64,000 nt of DNA from Clostridia bacterium (GCA_017623355.1 JAGAPG010000010.1:1-64000), one strand, 5' to 3'. Positions 47,981 through 57,113 are shown, numbered from the stretch's first letter. Numbers and translations are program-made. The notes: a model not told the origin generated them from the sequence alone.

Positions 47981-47997
47981 AAAAAATGTAGTATTAT
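47969..47997 (+). promoter_or_regulatory. Promoter of tRNA-Leu
   Basis: TTGACA (47969-47974), 17-bp spacer, TATTAT (47992-47997). Confidence 0.85.
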
Positions 47998-48022
47998 AGT
48001 ATAGCAGAAAAATAAATAATAT

Positions 48023-48105
48023 GCGGGTGTGGCGGAATTGGCAGACGCGCTAGACTTAGGATCTAGTGAGTATTCGTGCAGGTTCAACCCCTGTCACCCG
48101 CACCA
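48023..48105 (+). tRNA. tRNA-Leu (anticodon TAG), CCA encoded
   Basis: Acceptor GCGGGTG / CACCCGC, anticodon loop CTTAGGA on stem CTAGA/TCTAG, a long variable arm and T loop TTCAACC. The extended variable arm and anticodon give leucine. Confidence 0.96.
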
Positions 48106-48140
48106 AAAAGACACAGGATTAAAAAAATCCTGTGTCTTTT
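48106..48140 (+). terminator. Terminator of tRNA-Leu
   Basis: Stem AAAAGACACAGGATT / AATCCTGTGTCTTTT with an A5 loop. Confidence 0.85.
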
Positions 48141-48214
48141 GCAATTAAAGAGTAAGATTGAAAGGCAAAAAACAGCTCCGGGAAAGGTTCTACCAAAAAG
48201 AGATAGTGCTTTCC

Positions 48215-48243
48215 TTGAAAAACCGGATACGATATGATATGAT
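48215..48243 (+). promoter_or_regulatory. Promoter of the XRE membrane regulator
   Basis: TTGAAA (48215-48220), 17-bp spacer, TATGAT (48238-48243). The -10 region overlaps a short GATATGATATGAT repeat that could serve as a self-operator. Confidence 0.6.
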
Positions 48244-48270
48244 TGTGATATCCAAGAAAGGAGATCAAGT

Positions 48271-49215
48271 ATGAACGATTATTCATTCGGAAATTTTTTA
48301 TACACATTAAGAAAAGAAAAACAGCTTTCGCAATCACAGCTCGGCGAAATGCTTGGCGTTACAAATAAAGCTGTTTCAAAATGGGAAAACGGCAGCGCAA
48401 AGCCAAACACGATACTGATTCCCAAAATAGCAGAAATATTAGGCGTTTCAGTTGAGGAGCTTTTTGCTTGCAAGAGATTTGAAAAGGATCACGAATCGGA
48501 AAGAATAAAAAAATATTTATCTGAACAAAAGAAGAAATATGCAATTTTATATTCAATATTTTTGTCTGTAATCATCGTTCTTCCGCTGTTGTTGGTTGAG
48601 TTTATATGTATCGTTATAGGCTTTAGACTTCCTGATGATGTTGCAGGACCTTTAGGCGCGGTTGGATTTATTTTTTTATTCGTTATTTCAATAACAGCTT
48701 TAATAATATACCGTAAAAATTTCAATCAAGCATTGTCGCCGAGCAAATTGGAATATTCGAAAGAATTTGCTGAATTTATAAGAAAAGCGCTTTGGATTTC
48801 TGCAATCTTATGGTGGTTTATATTTGCGCTCTTGTTTTCGGTATATGCGTTGATATTACGGTTTTCATGGAGCTTTACCATAGCGAATATATTTCTTTCG
48901 ATAACGGCTTTTATTTTGATAATGCTTTTGGGTTTTGTCGTTTTTTTGGGAAATTTGAAACGATTGCTTCGTATTAAATTTTTATATCACCCAGCAAAGG
49001 AAGAACACAAAAAAATTCGTTTTGCAGATTTGCCGGCTTGGGCAAAATTATATTACATTACAGCCCTTGCTCTTACGCCGATTCTTTTGAGTTTACATAT
49101 TTTAAGCTTCTTGAATAACGATTTGAAAAACCTATTTGTTTTAAAAATTACAGTTTTTCTTATTTGGAGTATGTGCGTTTTTGCCCTCATATTTTATAGA
49201 AATAAGAAAAAATAA
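48271..49215 (+). CDS. XRE-family DNA-binding protein with C-terminal membrane domain
   Basis: An HTH of the Cro/CI type occupies residues about 8-62 (LRKEKQLSQSQLGEMLGVTNKAVSKWENG). After a charged linker come about five to six hydrophobic helices (from about residue 90 to the end). This one-component, membrane-anchored arrangement may sense an envelope signal. Length 314. Own promoter, and AAAGGAG before the ATG. Target genes unknown; no regulated partner gene is adjacent. Confidence 0.88.
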   Translation: MNDYSFGNFLYTLRKEKQLSQSQLGEMLGVTNKAVSKWENGSAKPNTILIPKIAEILGVSVEELFACKRFEKDHESERIKKYLSEQKKKYAILYSIFLSVIIVLPLLLVEFICIVIGFRLPDDVAGPLGAVGFIFLFVISITALIIYRKNFNQALSPSKLEYSKEFAEFIRKALWISAILWWFIFALLFSVYALILRFSWSFTIANIFLSITAFILIMLLGFVVFLGNLKRLLRIKFLYHPAKEEHKKIRFADLPAWAKLYYITALALTPILLSLHILSFLNNDLKNLFVLKITVFLIWSMCVFALIFYRNKKK

Positions 49216-49228
49216 GATAACGATATAA

Positions 49229-49262
49229 AAAATCCGTCAGACTAAAAAACTTGACGGATTTT
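49229..49262 (+). terminator. Terminator of the XRE gene
   Basis: Stem AAAATCCGTCA / TGACGGATTTT with a 12-base loop, then TAAATT. Confidence 0.75.
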
Positions 49263-49430
49263 AAATTATTCGTAAAATTTTCGTGTTTTCTTTGCATCGG
49301 TTTTGCGGAGCGAGGAGATTTAATGATTGATTTTATAATAAGTATTACGAAATGTCAACAATGAAAAACGTTCATATAATATATAAAGATAAGAAAATCA
49401 AAAAAATTGCAAATTATTGATGATTTTTTA

Positions 49431-49459
49431 TTGACAAGAAAAAATGACTGTGATAAAAT
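49431..49459 (+). promoter_or_regulatory. Promoter of gdhA
   Basis: TTGACA (49431-49436), 17-bp spacer, TAAAAT (49454-49459). The rest of the 49263-49552 gap is AT-rich and shows no other feature. Confidence 0.85.
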
Positions 49460-49552
49460 TATTTAGTAAGTTGAAAACGCTTGCAAAATCATTTATTTTA
49501 AGAGAAACATAGCTTTAAACTTTGCTTCTCAATGTTTAAGGAGGAAACTAAA

Positions 49553-50905
49553 ATGAGTTTCAAAAATCAGTATCTTAACGATCTTATGGAAAGAGTAATT
49601 AAGAGAAACGCAAATGAACCGGAATTTCACCAAACCGTAAGAGAGGTTTTGGAATCTATCGAGCCCGTTGTAGAAGCACGTCCCGAATACATAAAGAGCG
49701 GTGTTCTCGAAAGAATGGTAGAGCCTGAAAGAATTATAAAGTTTAGAGTTCCGTGGGTAGACGATAACGGAAATGTACAGGTAAACAGAGGATTTAGAAT
49801 TCAGTTTAACAGCGCTATCGGTCCTTACAAGGGCGGTTTACGCTTCCATCCATCAGTATACGAAGGAATTATCAAATTCCTTGGATTTGAGCAGACATTT
49901 AAGAACAGCCTTACATCGCTTCCTATGGGCGGCGGTAAGGGCGGCTCCGATTTCGATCCTCAGGGAAAGAGCGATGCAGAGGTTATGCGCTTCTGCCAAA
50001 GCTTTATGACAGAGCTTTCAAGACATATCGGCGCAGATCTTGACGTTCCTGCCGGAGATATCGGTGTTGGCGCAAGAGAGGTTGGCTATATGTTTGGCCA
50101 ATATAAAAGACTTCGTAACGAGTTCACAGGCGTTTTGACAGGTAAGGGAATTTCCTATGGTGGATCTCTTATCCGTCCCGAAGCAACAGGCTTCGGCGCT
50201 GTTTACTATACAGTAGAAATGCTTAATTACTTTAAGGATAGCATCAAGGGTAAGACATTTGCTATTTCAGGCTTCGGTAACGTTGCTTGGGGTACTGTAA
50301 AGAAGGTAACAGAGCTTGGCGGTAAGGTTGTAACAATTTCCGGTCCTGACGGATATATCTACGATAAGGACGGAATCTGCACAGAGGAAAAGATCAATTA
50401 TATGCTCGAAATGCGCGCTTCCTGCCGTAACAGAGTTCAGGACTATGCAGATAAGTTCGGTGTTGAATTCTATCCCGGTCAAAAGCCTTGGGGAGTAAAA
50501 GCAGACATTCTTATGCCTTGCGCTACTCAAAATGAGGTTGGAATGAAGGAAGCTGAACAAATCGTTGCTAACGGTATAAAATATTATGTTGAGGTTTCCA
50601 ATATGCCTACAACCAACGAGGCAATAGCTTATCTTAAGGCTAATGGCGTTATCGTTGCTCCTTCAAAGGCTGTTAATGCAGGCGGAGTTGCAGTATCCGG
50701 TCTTGAAATGTCACAAAACTCGATGCGCTATAGCTGGACAGCAGAAGAGGTTGATGAAAAGCTTAAGGGAATTATGAAGAATATCTTTAATAACTCCATC
50801 AAGGCTGCAAATCAATACGGACTTGGCGATGACCTCGTAGCAGGCGCAAATATAGCCGGCTTTATCAAGGTTGCAGATGCTATGCTCGCTCAGGGCGTGG
50901 TTTAA
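49553..50905 (+). CDS. gdhA: NADP-type glutamate dehydrogenase
   Basis: Assimilates ammonia into glutamate from 2-oxoglutarate. The start MSFKNQYLND (49553) follows AAGGAGG; the extra frame upstream is leader. The substrate-binding Lys93 (PYKGGLRF) and catalytic Lys129 (GGGKGGSDFDP) are present, with the Rossmann motif SGFGNVAWG near 240. Length 450 and the sequence pattern fit the hexameric NADPH-linked biosynthetic class. Glutamate made here would feed the arginine operon. Single gene with its own promoter and terminator. Confidence 0.96.
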   Translation: MSFKNQYLNDLMERVIKRNANEPEFHQTVREVLESIEPVVEARPEYIKSGVLERMVEPERIIKFRVPWVDDNGNVQVNRGFRIQFNSAIGPYKGGLRFHPSVYEGIIKFLGFEQTFKNSLTSLPMGGGKGGSDFDPQGKSDAEVMRFCQSFMTELSRHIGADLDVPAGDIGVGAREVGYMFGQYKRLRNEFTGVLTGKGISYGGSLIRPEATGFGAVYYTVEMLNYFKDSIKGKTFAISGFGNVAWGTVKKVTELGGKVVTISGPDGYIYDKDGICTEEKINYMLEMRASCRNRVQDYADKFGVEFYPGQKPWGVKADILMPCATQNEVGMKEAEQIVANGIKYYVEVSNMPTTNEAIAYLKANGVIVAPSKAVNAGGVAVSGLEMSQNSMRYSWTAEEVDEKLKGIMKNIFNNSIKAANQYGLGDDLVAGANIAGFIKVADAMLAQGVV

Positions 50906-50916
50906 TAATAAGAATA

Positions 50917-50943
50917 AAAGGTCGGATTTTCCGACCTTTTTCG
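50917..50943 (+). terminator. Terminator of gdhA
   Basis: Stem AAGGTCGGA / TCCGACCTT with a short loop, followed by a T run. Confidence 0.9.
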
Positions 50944-51138
50944 ATTTAAACTCAAAAACAGCCTAAAAACTCCAAAAAATGCCCTAAAATCTCAATATAT
51001 GAACATATGTACATTTGAAAATAATATCAAATATAATAGATAAATAGCGAAAAAATACGAAAAAAGAGAAAAAAATTCTCAAAAACGAGCGCTTTTTCAA
51101 AAAAATAAAAAAAAAATCAAATTTTATAAAAATTTTTC

Positions 51139-51167
51139 TTTACAAACGCGTATTTTTTTGGTATATT
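51139..51167 (+). promoter_or_regulatory. Promoter of the CofE-like gene
   Basis: TTTACA (51139-51144), 17-bp spacer, TATATT (51162-51167). The stretch 50944-51138 is extremely AT-rich with no other feature seen. Confidence 0.65.
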
Positions 51168-51225
51168 ATTATATGTGATAAATTTAGTAGTTGCCCAACT
51201 GAAAAATGGGATAAAGGAGAACATT

Positions 51226-52419
51226 ATGAGTCGTATGATAGGTACAGTATCTCGTGGTTTGCGCGCTCCGATAATTCGCCAAGGTGATGACCTTGTAAAA
51301 ATTGTTACCGATACCGTTCTTGAAGCATCGGTAGACGGAGGATTTGAAATTAAAAACCGTGACATAGTTGCAATGACAGAGTCAATAGTTGCAAGAGCAC
51401 AAGGTAACTATGCGTCGGTTGATGATATAGCCGCTGATGTAAAATCAAAATTCGGCGGAGAAACAGTGGGAGTAATTTTCCCGATACTTAGCCGAAACCG
51501 CTTTGCAATATGCCTTCGCGGAATAGCTAAGGGAGCAAAAAAGGTAGTTCTTATGCTTTCGTATCCTTCTGACGAGGTTGGAAACCATCTTGTAAGCCTT
51601 GATGCTCTTGATGAAAAAGGTATTGATCCTTATAAGGATGTATTGACACAAGAAAAATACAGAGAGCTTTTCGGATATGAAAAGCACAGATTTACAGGCG
51701 TTGATTACGTTGAATATTATGAGCATCTTATTCGTGAGGCGGGCGCTGAGGCTGAAATAATTTTTGCGAATGATGCACGTGCTATTCTTCCTTATACGAA
51801 GAATGTGCTTTGCTGCGATATTCATTCCCGCTTCCGTACCAAGCGTATCCTTATAGCTAACGGTGCTGAAAGGGTTTACGGACTTGATGAAATATTGAAT
51901 ACCAGCGTTAATGGCAGCGGATATAATGAAAAATATGGTCTTCTTGGTTCAAATAAGGCAACAGAGGATCAAATAAAGCTCTTCCCACGCGACTGTCAAA
52001 GCCTTGTTGAAGCTATTCAAAAGGAGATTTTCAACAAAACAGGCAAAAATGTAGAGGTAATGGTATACGGAGACGGCGCTTTCAAAGATCCTATCGGAAA
52101 GATTTGGGAGCTTGCAGACCCGGTAGTATCACCTGCATATACATCAGGACTTGAGGGCACACCTAACGAGCTTAAGCTCAAATATCTTGCAGATAACGAT
52201 TTTGCGGATCTTTCAGGAGATGCTCTTAAAGAGGCTATAAACCAAAAGATTATAGAAAAAGAAAATAACCTTGTAGGAAATATGGCGTCTGAGGGAACAA
52301 CTCCAAGACAGCTTACCGACCTTATAGGCTCGCTTTGCGATCTTACATCCGGTTCGGGTGACAAGGGTACACCTGTTATATATATTCAAGGATATTTTGA
52401 TAACTACACAACAGAATAA
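51226..52419 (+). CDS. CofE-like protein (coenzyme F420-0:L-glutamate ligase family)
   Basis: 397 residues. The start [15 protein letters not shown] (51226) follows AAAGGAG; a longer frame begins at 51175 without a site. The N-terminal [18 protein letters not shown], the [17 protein letters not shown] segment and the [19 protein letters not shown] segment match the F420 gamma-glutamyl ligase family. In archaea and actinobacteria the family adds glutamate to F420-0; no other F420 gene is in this window. A gamma-glutamyl-type ligase acting on another substrate is the main alternative. Own promoter and terminator. Confidence 0.82.
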   Translation: MSRMIGTVSRGLRAPIIRQGDDLVKIVTDTVLEASVDGGFEIKNRDIVAMTESIVARAQGNYASVDDIAADVKSKFGGETVGVIFPILSRNRFAICLRGIAKGAKKVVLMLSYPSDEVGNHLVSLDALDEKGIDPYKDVLTQEKYRELFGYEKHRFTGVDYVEYYEHLIREAGAEAEIIFANDARAILPYTKNVLCCDIHSRFRTKRILIANGAERVYGLDEILNTSVNGSGYNEKYGLLGSNKATEDQIKLFPRDCQSLVEAIQKEIFNKTGKNVEVMVYGDGAFKDPIGKIWELADPVVSPAYTSGLEGTPNELKLKYLADNDFADLSGDALKEAINQKIIEKENNLVGNMASEGTTPRQLTDLIGSLCDLTSGSGDKGTPVIYIQGYFDNYTTE

Positions 52420-52423
52420 TCTC

Positions 52424-52452
52424 AAAAACGGACGTGTAAACGTCCGTTTTTA
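52424..52452 (+). terminator. Terminator of the CofE-like gene
   Basis: Stem AAAAACGGACG / CGTCCGTTTTT with a six-base loop. Confidence 0.9.
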
Positions 52453-52460
52453 AATTGTTA

Positions 52461-52489
52461 TTGCATTTTGATATATTAAATGATATACT
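52461..52489 (+). promoter_or_regulatory. Promoter of the polysaccharide deacetylase gene
   Basis: TTGCAT (52461-52466), 17-bp spacer, TATACT (52484-52489). Confidence 0.7.
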
Positions 52490-52521
52490 AAATATGATAT
52501 AAAAGTATTTAGGAGATAAAG

Positions 52522-54111
52522 ATGAAAAAAATTTTGTCTTTAATATTGCTTGTAGCATTGATGATTTCGCTTGTATCTTGCGACATAAGCAGTATTTTCG
52601 GTGATAAGGAGCAGGAAAGCTCTGATAAAGAAAGTACTAGTGAGGAAACGTCCGTAAGCGAAACCTCTCTTGCAGGAGATGAACAGTCATCGAGTGATGA
52701 GAGTAGCATTGAAACAGGCACTGACAATGAAACCACCACCGAAGAAGATATAAAAGAAGAAAGCTCCGAAGAGCAGAGCAGTACTGAGGAAGAAATACCA
52801 AACGGAACAGATAAAACAAAATACGAGGCGAAGGAAACAGAGGATGGAACGAAATACGTATACAGAACAGTAGATTTTCCGAAGCCTGAATTTACCCCAT
52901 ATTATCATAATTATTCATCCACGGTATCGCTTACCTTCGATGACGGCTACAGTACTGAAACAGGCTATAATGTTTCAAGAATATTTAACAGATATGGCTT
53001 CAAGGGAACTGTTATGATGAGTGCCTGCTTTATTGACGGTGATGATTATGTAATTGAAAAATGGCAGGATGTACTCTTGTACGGATATCTTGACGTAGGC
53101 GCACATGGTTGGGATCATCTTGATCCGAGAGCTATCAGCGATACGGAAGTTTTGGAAAAAGAAACCATTGGCGCTGTGAGCTTTTTAAGAGATACATTTA
53201 AAAATCAAAGAGTCCTTACATTTGCAACACCGTATGCAATGAGAAGCGATGCGTATGAGGAATATTTACGCAAATGCAGTATATCAAACAGACTTGAATC
53301 CGGTGGATCTACAAGTACATTTGTAGGTGAAAATGTAAATTTGTACAGAGTGAGCTCGGTTTCTTTTAATGTAGGAATAAGCACATCTGCTATAATAACG
53401 AATATAAATAATAATGCTTCTAACGGAAAATGGACAACGGTACTTATGCATTGCGTTTTAGATAATCCTGTGAACGGCACTGATGTATCGGTAGAAGAAT
53501 TTGAAAAGCTTTGTGAGTTTTTGGCTTTTAGAGACGATATATGGGTGGCATCCTTTGAAGAGGCATCGATTTATGCATCTCAAGTTCAAAATGCAAAAAT
53601 AAACTATACAGCTTGCGATAAGGATTCTATAAGCTTTAATATAACCTGTCCTCTTGATAAGGATACATATAATATACCTATGTCTGCAAAAATATATCTT
53701 CCTAAATTCGCCGATACCGTGTATTCGGAGCTGAACGGAGTAAAAACGAGCTACATTATACAAAAGGACTCGGTCGGTAAATTTATAACGGTTCTTGATA
53801 TTCCCGTAAACGGAGAAGATGTGGTTATATATCTGGGCGGAAACACTTGGTGCGATAACGGATGTGAGGATCACCATTATATCAATGTAGAAACAGTATC
53901 GGCTACCTGCACAGAGCCGGGATATACTCTTCGCGAATGTGAATATTGTCATAATCAATATAAAAACCGCTATACCTTTATAAAAGAACACATGCTTGAC
54001 GGAGAAGAAAGAATAATAAAAGAGCCTACAGAATATACGGTAGGAGCTAAAACCGTGCAGTGTACCTCTTGTAAAAAGCATATAGAACAAGAGCTTCGTT
54101 ACAGTGAATAA
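52522..54111 (+). CDS. Polysaccharide deacetylase lipoprotein with Cys-x-x-Cys module
   Basis: 529 residues. Lipoprotein signal with lipobox LVSC (Cys20). A Ser/Glu/Thr-rich linker spans about 25-95. The NodB-type deacetylase domain follows, with TFDDGY at about 137-142 and the HGWDH metal pair near 195-199, so it probably de-N-acetylates chitin-like or peptidoglycan sugars at the cell surface. A beta-rich region (about 340-440) precedes a C-terminal CxxC module (ATCTEPGYTLRECEYC ... CTSCKKH). RBS AGGAGA. Single gene. Confidence 0.88.
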   Translation: MKKILSLILLVALMISLVSCDISSIFGDKEQESSDKESTSEETSVSETSLAGDEQSSSDESSIETGTDNETTTEEDIKEESSEEQSSTEEEIPNGTDKTKYEAKETEDGTKYVYRTVDFPKPEFTPYYHNYSSTVSLTFDDGYSTETGYNVSRIFNRYGFKGTVMMSACFIDGDDYVIEKWQDVLLYGYLDVGAHGWDHLDPRAISDTEVLEKETIGAVSFLRDTFKNQRVLTFATPYAMRSDAYEEYLRKCSISNRLESGGSTSTFVGENVNLYRVSSVSFNVGISTSAIITNINNNASNGKWTTVLMHCVLDNPVNGTDVSVEEFEKLCEFLAFRDDIWVASFEEASIYASQVQNAKINYTACDKDSISFNITCPLDKDTYNIPMSAKIYLPKFADTVYSELNGVKTSYIIQKDSVGKFITVLDIPVNGEDVVIYLGGNTWCDNGCEDHHYINVETVSATCTEPGYTLRECEYCHNQYKNRYTFIKEHMLDGEERIIKEPTEYTVGAKTVQCTSCKKHIEQELRYSE

Positions 54112-54122
54112 TAAAAGCCTCA

Positions 54123-54163
54123 GTGAGCATTTTTGCGCTACTGAGGCTTTTTCATTATAAATT
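54123..54163. terminator. Bidirectional terminator
   Basis: Stem AAAGCCTCAGT / ACTGAGGCTTT with a loosely paired inner part, flanked by T and A tracts. Serves the deacetylase on + and the 2-hydroxyacid dehydrogenase on -. Confidence 0.85.
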
Positions 54164-55105
54164 TATAATATTTTCAGGAGCTCCGTTCAAAAAGGCTTCA
54201 ATATTAGAAAGAACTGTATTGAAGCAACGCGTCCTCGATTCAAAAGATCCCCAGGCCATATGAGGAGTGAGAGAAACATTTTTGAGCCCGTAAAGAGCAG
54301 TAAAAGGATGATCCTTGGGCAAGGGCTCGGAAGAGAATACGTCACAGCCCAAGCCTCCTATTTTGCCGTTTAAAACAGCTTCAGCCGCAGCTTCTTCATC
54401 CCAAACCGCACCGCGAGCCATATTTATAACAATAGCATCCCTTTTCATAATCGAAAATATACGCTTGTCAATAAGATGCTTGGTTTCGGGTGTCAACGGA
54501 CAGTGGATAGATATTATGTCGCTCCTTTTGGCAAGAGCTTCAATATCTACACATTCGTATTCCGATATCGGAGATCTTTTGTTTACAATAACGTTACAGC
54601 CGAACGCATCTGCAATTTTGGCGACAGCCTTGCCGATATTTCCAAATCCGATAATTCCCCAGGTCTTTCCACATATCTCGTGATAAATGGGAACAAGACA
54701 GTTAGCGTTGCCTTGAGCGAGATATTCACCCGAGCTTACACACTCCTCGTACTCTTTTAGATGAGTGATAAGAGAGCACACCATAGATACCGTTACCTGC
54801 GCTACGCACGAGCTTGAATAAGCGGGAGTATTGGCGACCAATATTCCTCGCCTTTTACAGTATTGCGTATCTATATTATCGTATCCCGTGGCGGTTTCGC
54901 ATATTAATTTTAGCTTTTCAGCGCTTTTCAGAACCTCCTCGGTCATTTTTATTTTATTTACTATAACTATATCAGCATCCTTGATCCGATCCTTTGCCTC
55001 GCACTGAGCAGTTTTTTCGTATTTTATAACATTTCCGAATTTTTCAGCTCCGGAAAGATCAAGATCATATCCTAAGGTTGCATAATCGAGAATAACAATA
55101 TTCAT
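54155..55105 (-). CDS. D-isomer specific 2-hydroxyacid dehydrogenase
   Basis: NAD-dependent reductase of a 2-keto acid. I start at MNIVILDYATLGYDLD (55105), preceded by GAGGTAC; the frame extends upstream into the next gene. The Rossmann motif GFGNIGKAVAKIADAFG (about 150), Arg in NMARGAVWDEEA (about 235) and His in TPHMAWGS (about 285) give the R-E-H triad with the Glu of SSEPLP. Length 316 resembles the glycerate/hydroxypyruvate reductase group. It follows the YgjP-type peptidase gene by eight bases. Confidence 0.92.
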   Translation of the reverse strand: MNIVILDYATLGYDLDLSGAEKFGNVIKYEKTAQCEAKDRIKDADIVIVNKIKMTEEVLKSAEKLKLICETATGYDNIDTQYCKRRGILVANTPAYSSSCVAQVTVSMVCSLITHLKEYEECVSSGEYLAQGNANCLVPIYHEICGKTWGIIGFGNIGKAVAKIADAFGCNVIVNKRSPISEYECVDIEALAKRSDIISIHCPLTPETKHLIDKRIFSIMKRDAIVINMARGAVWDEEAAAEAVLNGKIGGLGCDVFSSEPLPKDHPFTALYGLKNVSLTPHMAWGSFESRTRCFNTVLSNIEAFLNGAPENIINL

Positions 55106-55112
55106 AAGTACC

Positions 55113-55622
55113 TCATTTAAGTAAATTTTTTCGTTCTCTGTAATCAGGCATAAAGCGTTCAACAAAGCTCCAAAAGCTTTTTGAATGATCAAGATGCTTA
55201 AGATGAGCAAGCTCATGCACCACTACATAATCAACGGCCTCATCGGGATAAAGCATAAGTCTGCATGAAAAATTGAGCCTACCCCTTGAAGAGCAGCTGC
55301 CAAATCTCTTTTTTGCCGAATTTATCGACACTCCCACAGGAAAAACCCCCATAATTTTTGAAAAATATTCTACACGGGATGGGATTGTTTTCATAGCCTT
55401 GATTTTAAGATGCTTTATCTCATCATCGGAAAGAGGAGGGTATTTTTCATTTAATAATTTTCGCCTTTCAAGATGTGTTTTTATCCATTCTGAATGAGAG
55501 ATAACGAAATCATCAATAATATTTTTCGGAGTTTTAAACGGAGCGCGGATTAATATCTCACAGTCTTGCGATATTTGCAGAGCAAGAGTTCTTCTTTTTG
55601 AGTAAATAATTTTGTAATCCAT
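55113..55622 (-). CDS. YgjP/M48-like metallopeptidase (DUF45)
   Basis: 169 residues. The zinc motif HELAH (His136, Glu137, His140) with a third ligand His146 (LDHSKSFW) identifies the YgjP-like metallopeptidase family. The N-terminal Arg/Lys-rich IYSKRRTLALQI and SAKKRFGSCSSRGRLNFS are typical. Function is not established for the family. The ATG sits six bases after a -10 sequence and has no ribosome site, so its mRNA should be leaderless. It precedes the dehydrogenase in the same transcript. Confidence 0.9.
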   Translation of the reverse strand: MDYKIIYSKRRTLALQISQDCEILIRAPFKTPKNIIDDFVISHSEWIKTHLERRKLLNEKYPPLSDDEIKHLKIKAMKTIPSRVEYFSKIMGVFPVGVSINSAKKRFGSCSSRGRLNFSCRLMLYPDEAVDYVVVHELAHLKHLDHSKSFWSFVERFMPDYRERKNLLK

Positions 55623-55628
55623 AATAAA

Positions 55629-55657
55629 ATTGTATCACAAACTACTTTTTTTGTCAA
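55629..55657 (-). promoter_or_regulatory. Promoter of the YgjP-type gene (leaderless)
   Basis: On the minus strand TTGACA (55657-55652), 17-bp spacer, TACAAT (55634-55629). The start codon begins at 55622, so transcription should begin at or next to the A of ATG. Confidence 0.85.
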
Positions 55658-55687
55658 TATAACGCAAAAATATACTGTATTATGCTA

Positions 55688-55716
55688 TTGCAAATTTGCT
55701 TAAATTATGATATACT
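55688..55716 (+). promoter_or_regulatory. Promoter of smpB
   Basis: TTGCAA (55688-55693), 17-bp spacer, TATACT (55711-55716). Confidence 0.75.
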
Positions 55717-55743
55717 TATTTAGTAAAGAAAGGAGAGGGCAAT

Positions 55744-56211
55744 ATGGAAAAAAAGAGCGTAAAAATAATAGCTCAAAACAAAAAAGCATATCACGATTAT
55801 TTTGTGATCGAAAAGTATGAAGCAGGCGTTGCCCTTTTCGGTACAGAGGTAAAATCATTGCGTGCGGGACTCGTAAATTTGAAGGATTCCTTTTGCAAAA
55901 TATACGGTGGGGAGCTTTTTGCATTGGGTATACACATCAGCCCGTACGAAAAGGGTAATGTGTTTAATAAGGATCCGCTTCGTGAAAAAAAGCTTCTTAT
56001 GCATAAGCGTGAAATAATGAGATTAAACGGTCACGTAGCTAAGGACGGTTATTCGTTAATACCGCTTTCACTTTATTTTTCGGGCTCAAATGTAAAAATG
56101 GAGCTTGGACTTTGCAAGGGTAAAAAGCTTTACGACAAGCGCGAAAGTGATGCTAAAAAGAGCGCGCAAAGAACAATAGAAAGAACCTTTAAGGGTTCTA
56201 CGGAGGAATAA
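55744..56211 (+). CDS. smpB: SsrA-binding protein SmpB
   Basis: Binds tmRNA and brings it to stalled ribosomes in trans-translation. The core IAQNKKAYHDYFVIEKYEAGVALFGTEVKSLR and the C-terminal KLYDKRESDAKKSAQRTIER are diagnostic. Length 155 is normal. RBS AAAGGAGAGG. It is followed after two bases by an acyltransferase gene and then by ssrA itself about 930 bases further on. Confidence 0.97.
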   Translation: MEKKSVKIIAQNKKAYHDYFVIEKYEAGVALFGTEVKSLRAGLVNLKDSFCKIYGGELFALGIHISPYEKGNVFNKDPLREKKLLMHKREIMRLNGHVAKDGYSLIPLSLYFSGSNVKMELGLCKGKKLYDKRESDAKKSAQRTIERTFKGSTEE

Positions 56212-56213
56212 AA

Positions 56214-57107
56214 ATGAGAGAATACCTTTTGAATTTAATGGATATACTTGAATATCCCGAGGAGTCAAAGCCCTCGCTTATATCCGCTTATGACAAGATA
56301 ATGGCAAATGCAGATTGCACTAAGCAGTTTGATGAGCTTATTAAAATTTATGAAAATGATTGTAATTGTAATTATGATTCAATACTTAAGCAGTGCTCTG
56401 TTATTGCAAATGAAGCAGGCATTCACGAATACGAGGCGCAGCTTCTTATATTTATGTGCTTCTCAAAGCATCTTAAGGAGCTTTATAAAGAGCAGGGCAT
56501 AAGCGAGAAAATATGGCGCAACAGTATGCTTGATCTTAAGTATAAGCTTCTTGAATGTAAAGCGGTTAAGGATATATGGGGCTCATTCGTTGCTTGGTGG
56601 TTCCCCGGATTTTTCAACGTTACCAGATTTGGTCTTGGAAGATTGCAATTTGAAATATCAACCTTCGACAAGGATGGATACGAAAAGGACGGCAAAAAAC
56701 TCAAAAAGGGCGATAAGGTGGTAAATATTCATATTCCAAGAACTCTCACGCCTCTTGATAAAGAGAGCTGCGAGGATGCTCTTGCTCAGGCAAGGGAATT
56801 TTATAAGGATAAGCTTGATGGAGCTCCGATGGCATTCATATGCTTTTCATGGCTTCTTTATCCGGATTATGATAATGTGTTCATTCCCGGAACAAATACA
56901 TACAGATTTAAATCATATTTTGATATAATAGGTCGGTATGACGATAAGCCCGAAAACCCATATGCTGATATGTGGCGTCTTTTTGATATGGATTATACGG
57001 GTAACATCGATGATTATCCCGAGGATTCTTCGTTGCGCAGAGCGTTAAAGAATTATCTTAAAAACGGCGGAAAGACCGGAGAGGGCTACGGCATATTCTT
57101 TGCATAA
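56214..57107 (+). CDS. Acyltransferase domain protein (GNAT-like, two-part fold)
   Basis: 297 residues with no signal peptide. The N-terminal half is helical (about 1-110); the C-terminal half (NVTRFGLGRLQFEISTFDKDG, then VVNIHIPRTLTPLDKESCEDALAQAREF and FICFSWLLYPDYDN) resembles the acyltransferase N-plus-C pair seen in many Clostridia proteins, related to GNAT enzymes. The ATG lies two bases after the smpB stop, with GGAGG within the smpB end. Substrate unknown. Its place between smpB and ssrA may be chance or may link it to translation. Confidence 0.75.
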   Translation: MREYLLNLMDILEYPEESKPSLISAYDKIMANADCTKQFDELIKIYENDCNCNYDSILKQCSVIANEAGIHEYEAQLLIFMCFSKHLKELYKEQGISEKIWRNSMLDLKYKLLECKAVKDIWGSFVAWWFPGFFNVTRFGLGRLQFEISTFDKDGYEKDGKKLKKGDKVVNIHIPRTLTPLDKESCEDALAQAREFYKDKLDGAPMAFICFSWLLYPDYDNVFIPGTNTYRFKSYFDIIGRYDDKPENPYADMWRLFDMDYTGNIDDYPEDSSLRRALKNYLKNGGKTGEGYGIFFA

Positions 57108-57113
57108 AACAAA

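Noticed and set aside
51175..51225. Upstream start for the CofE-like gene
   Set aside because: No ribosome site there; the start at 51226 has AAAGGAG and begins the conserved region.
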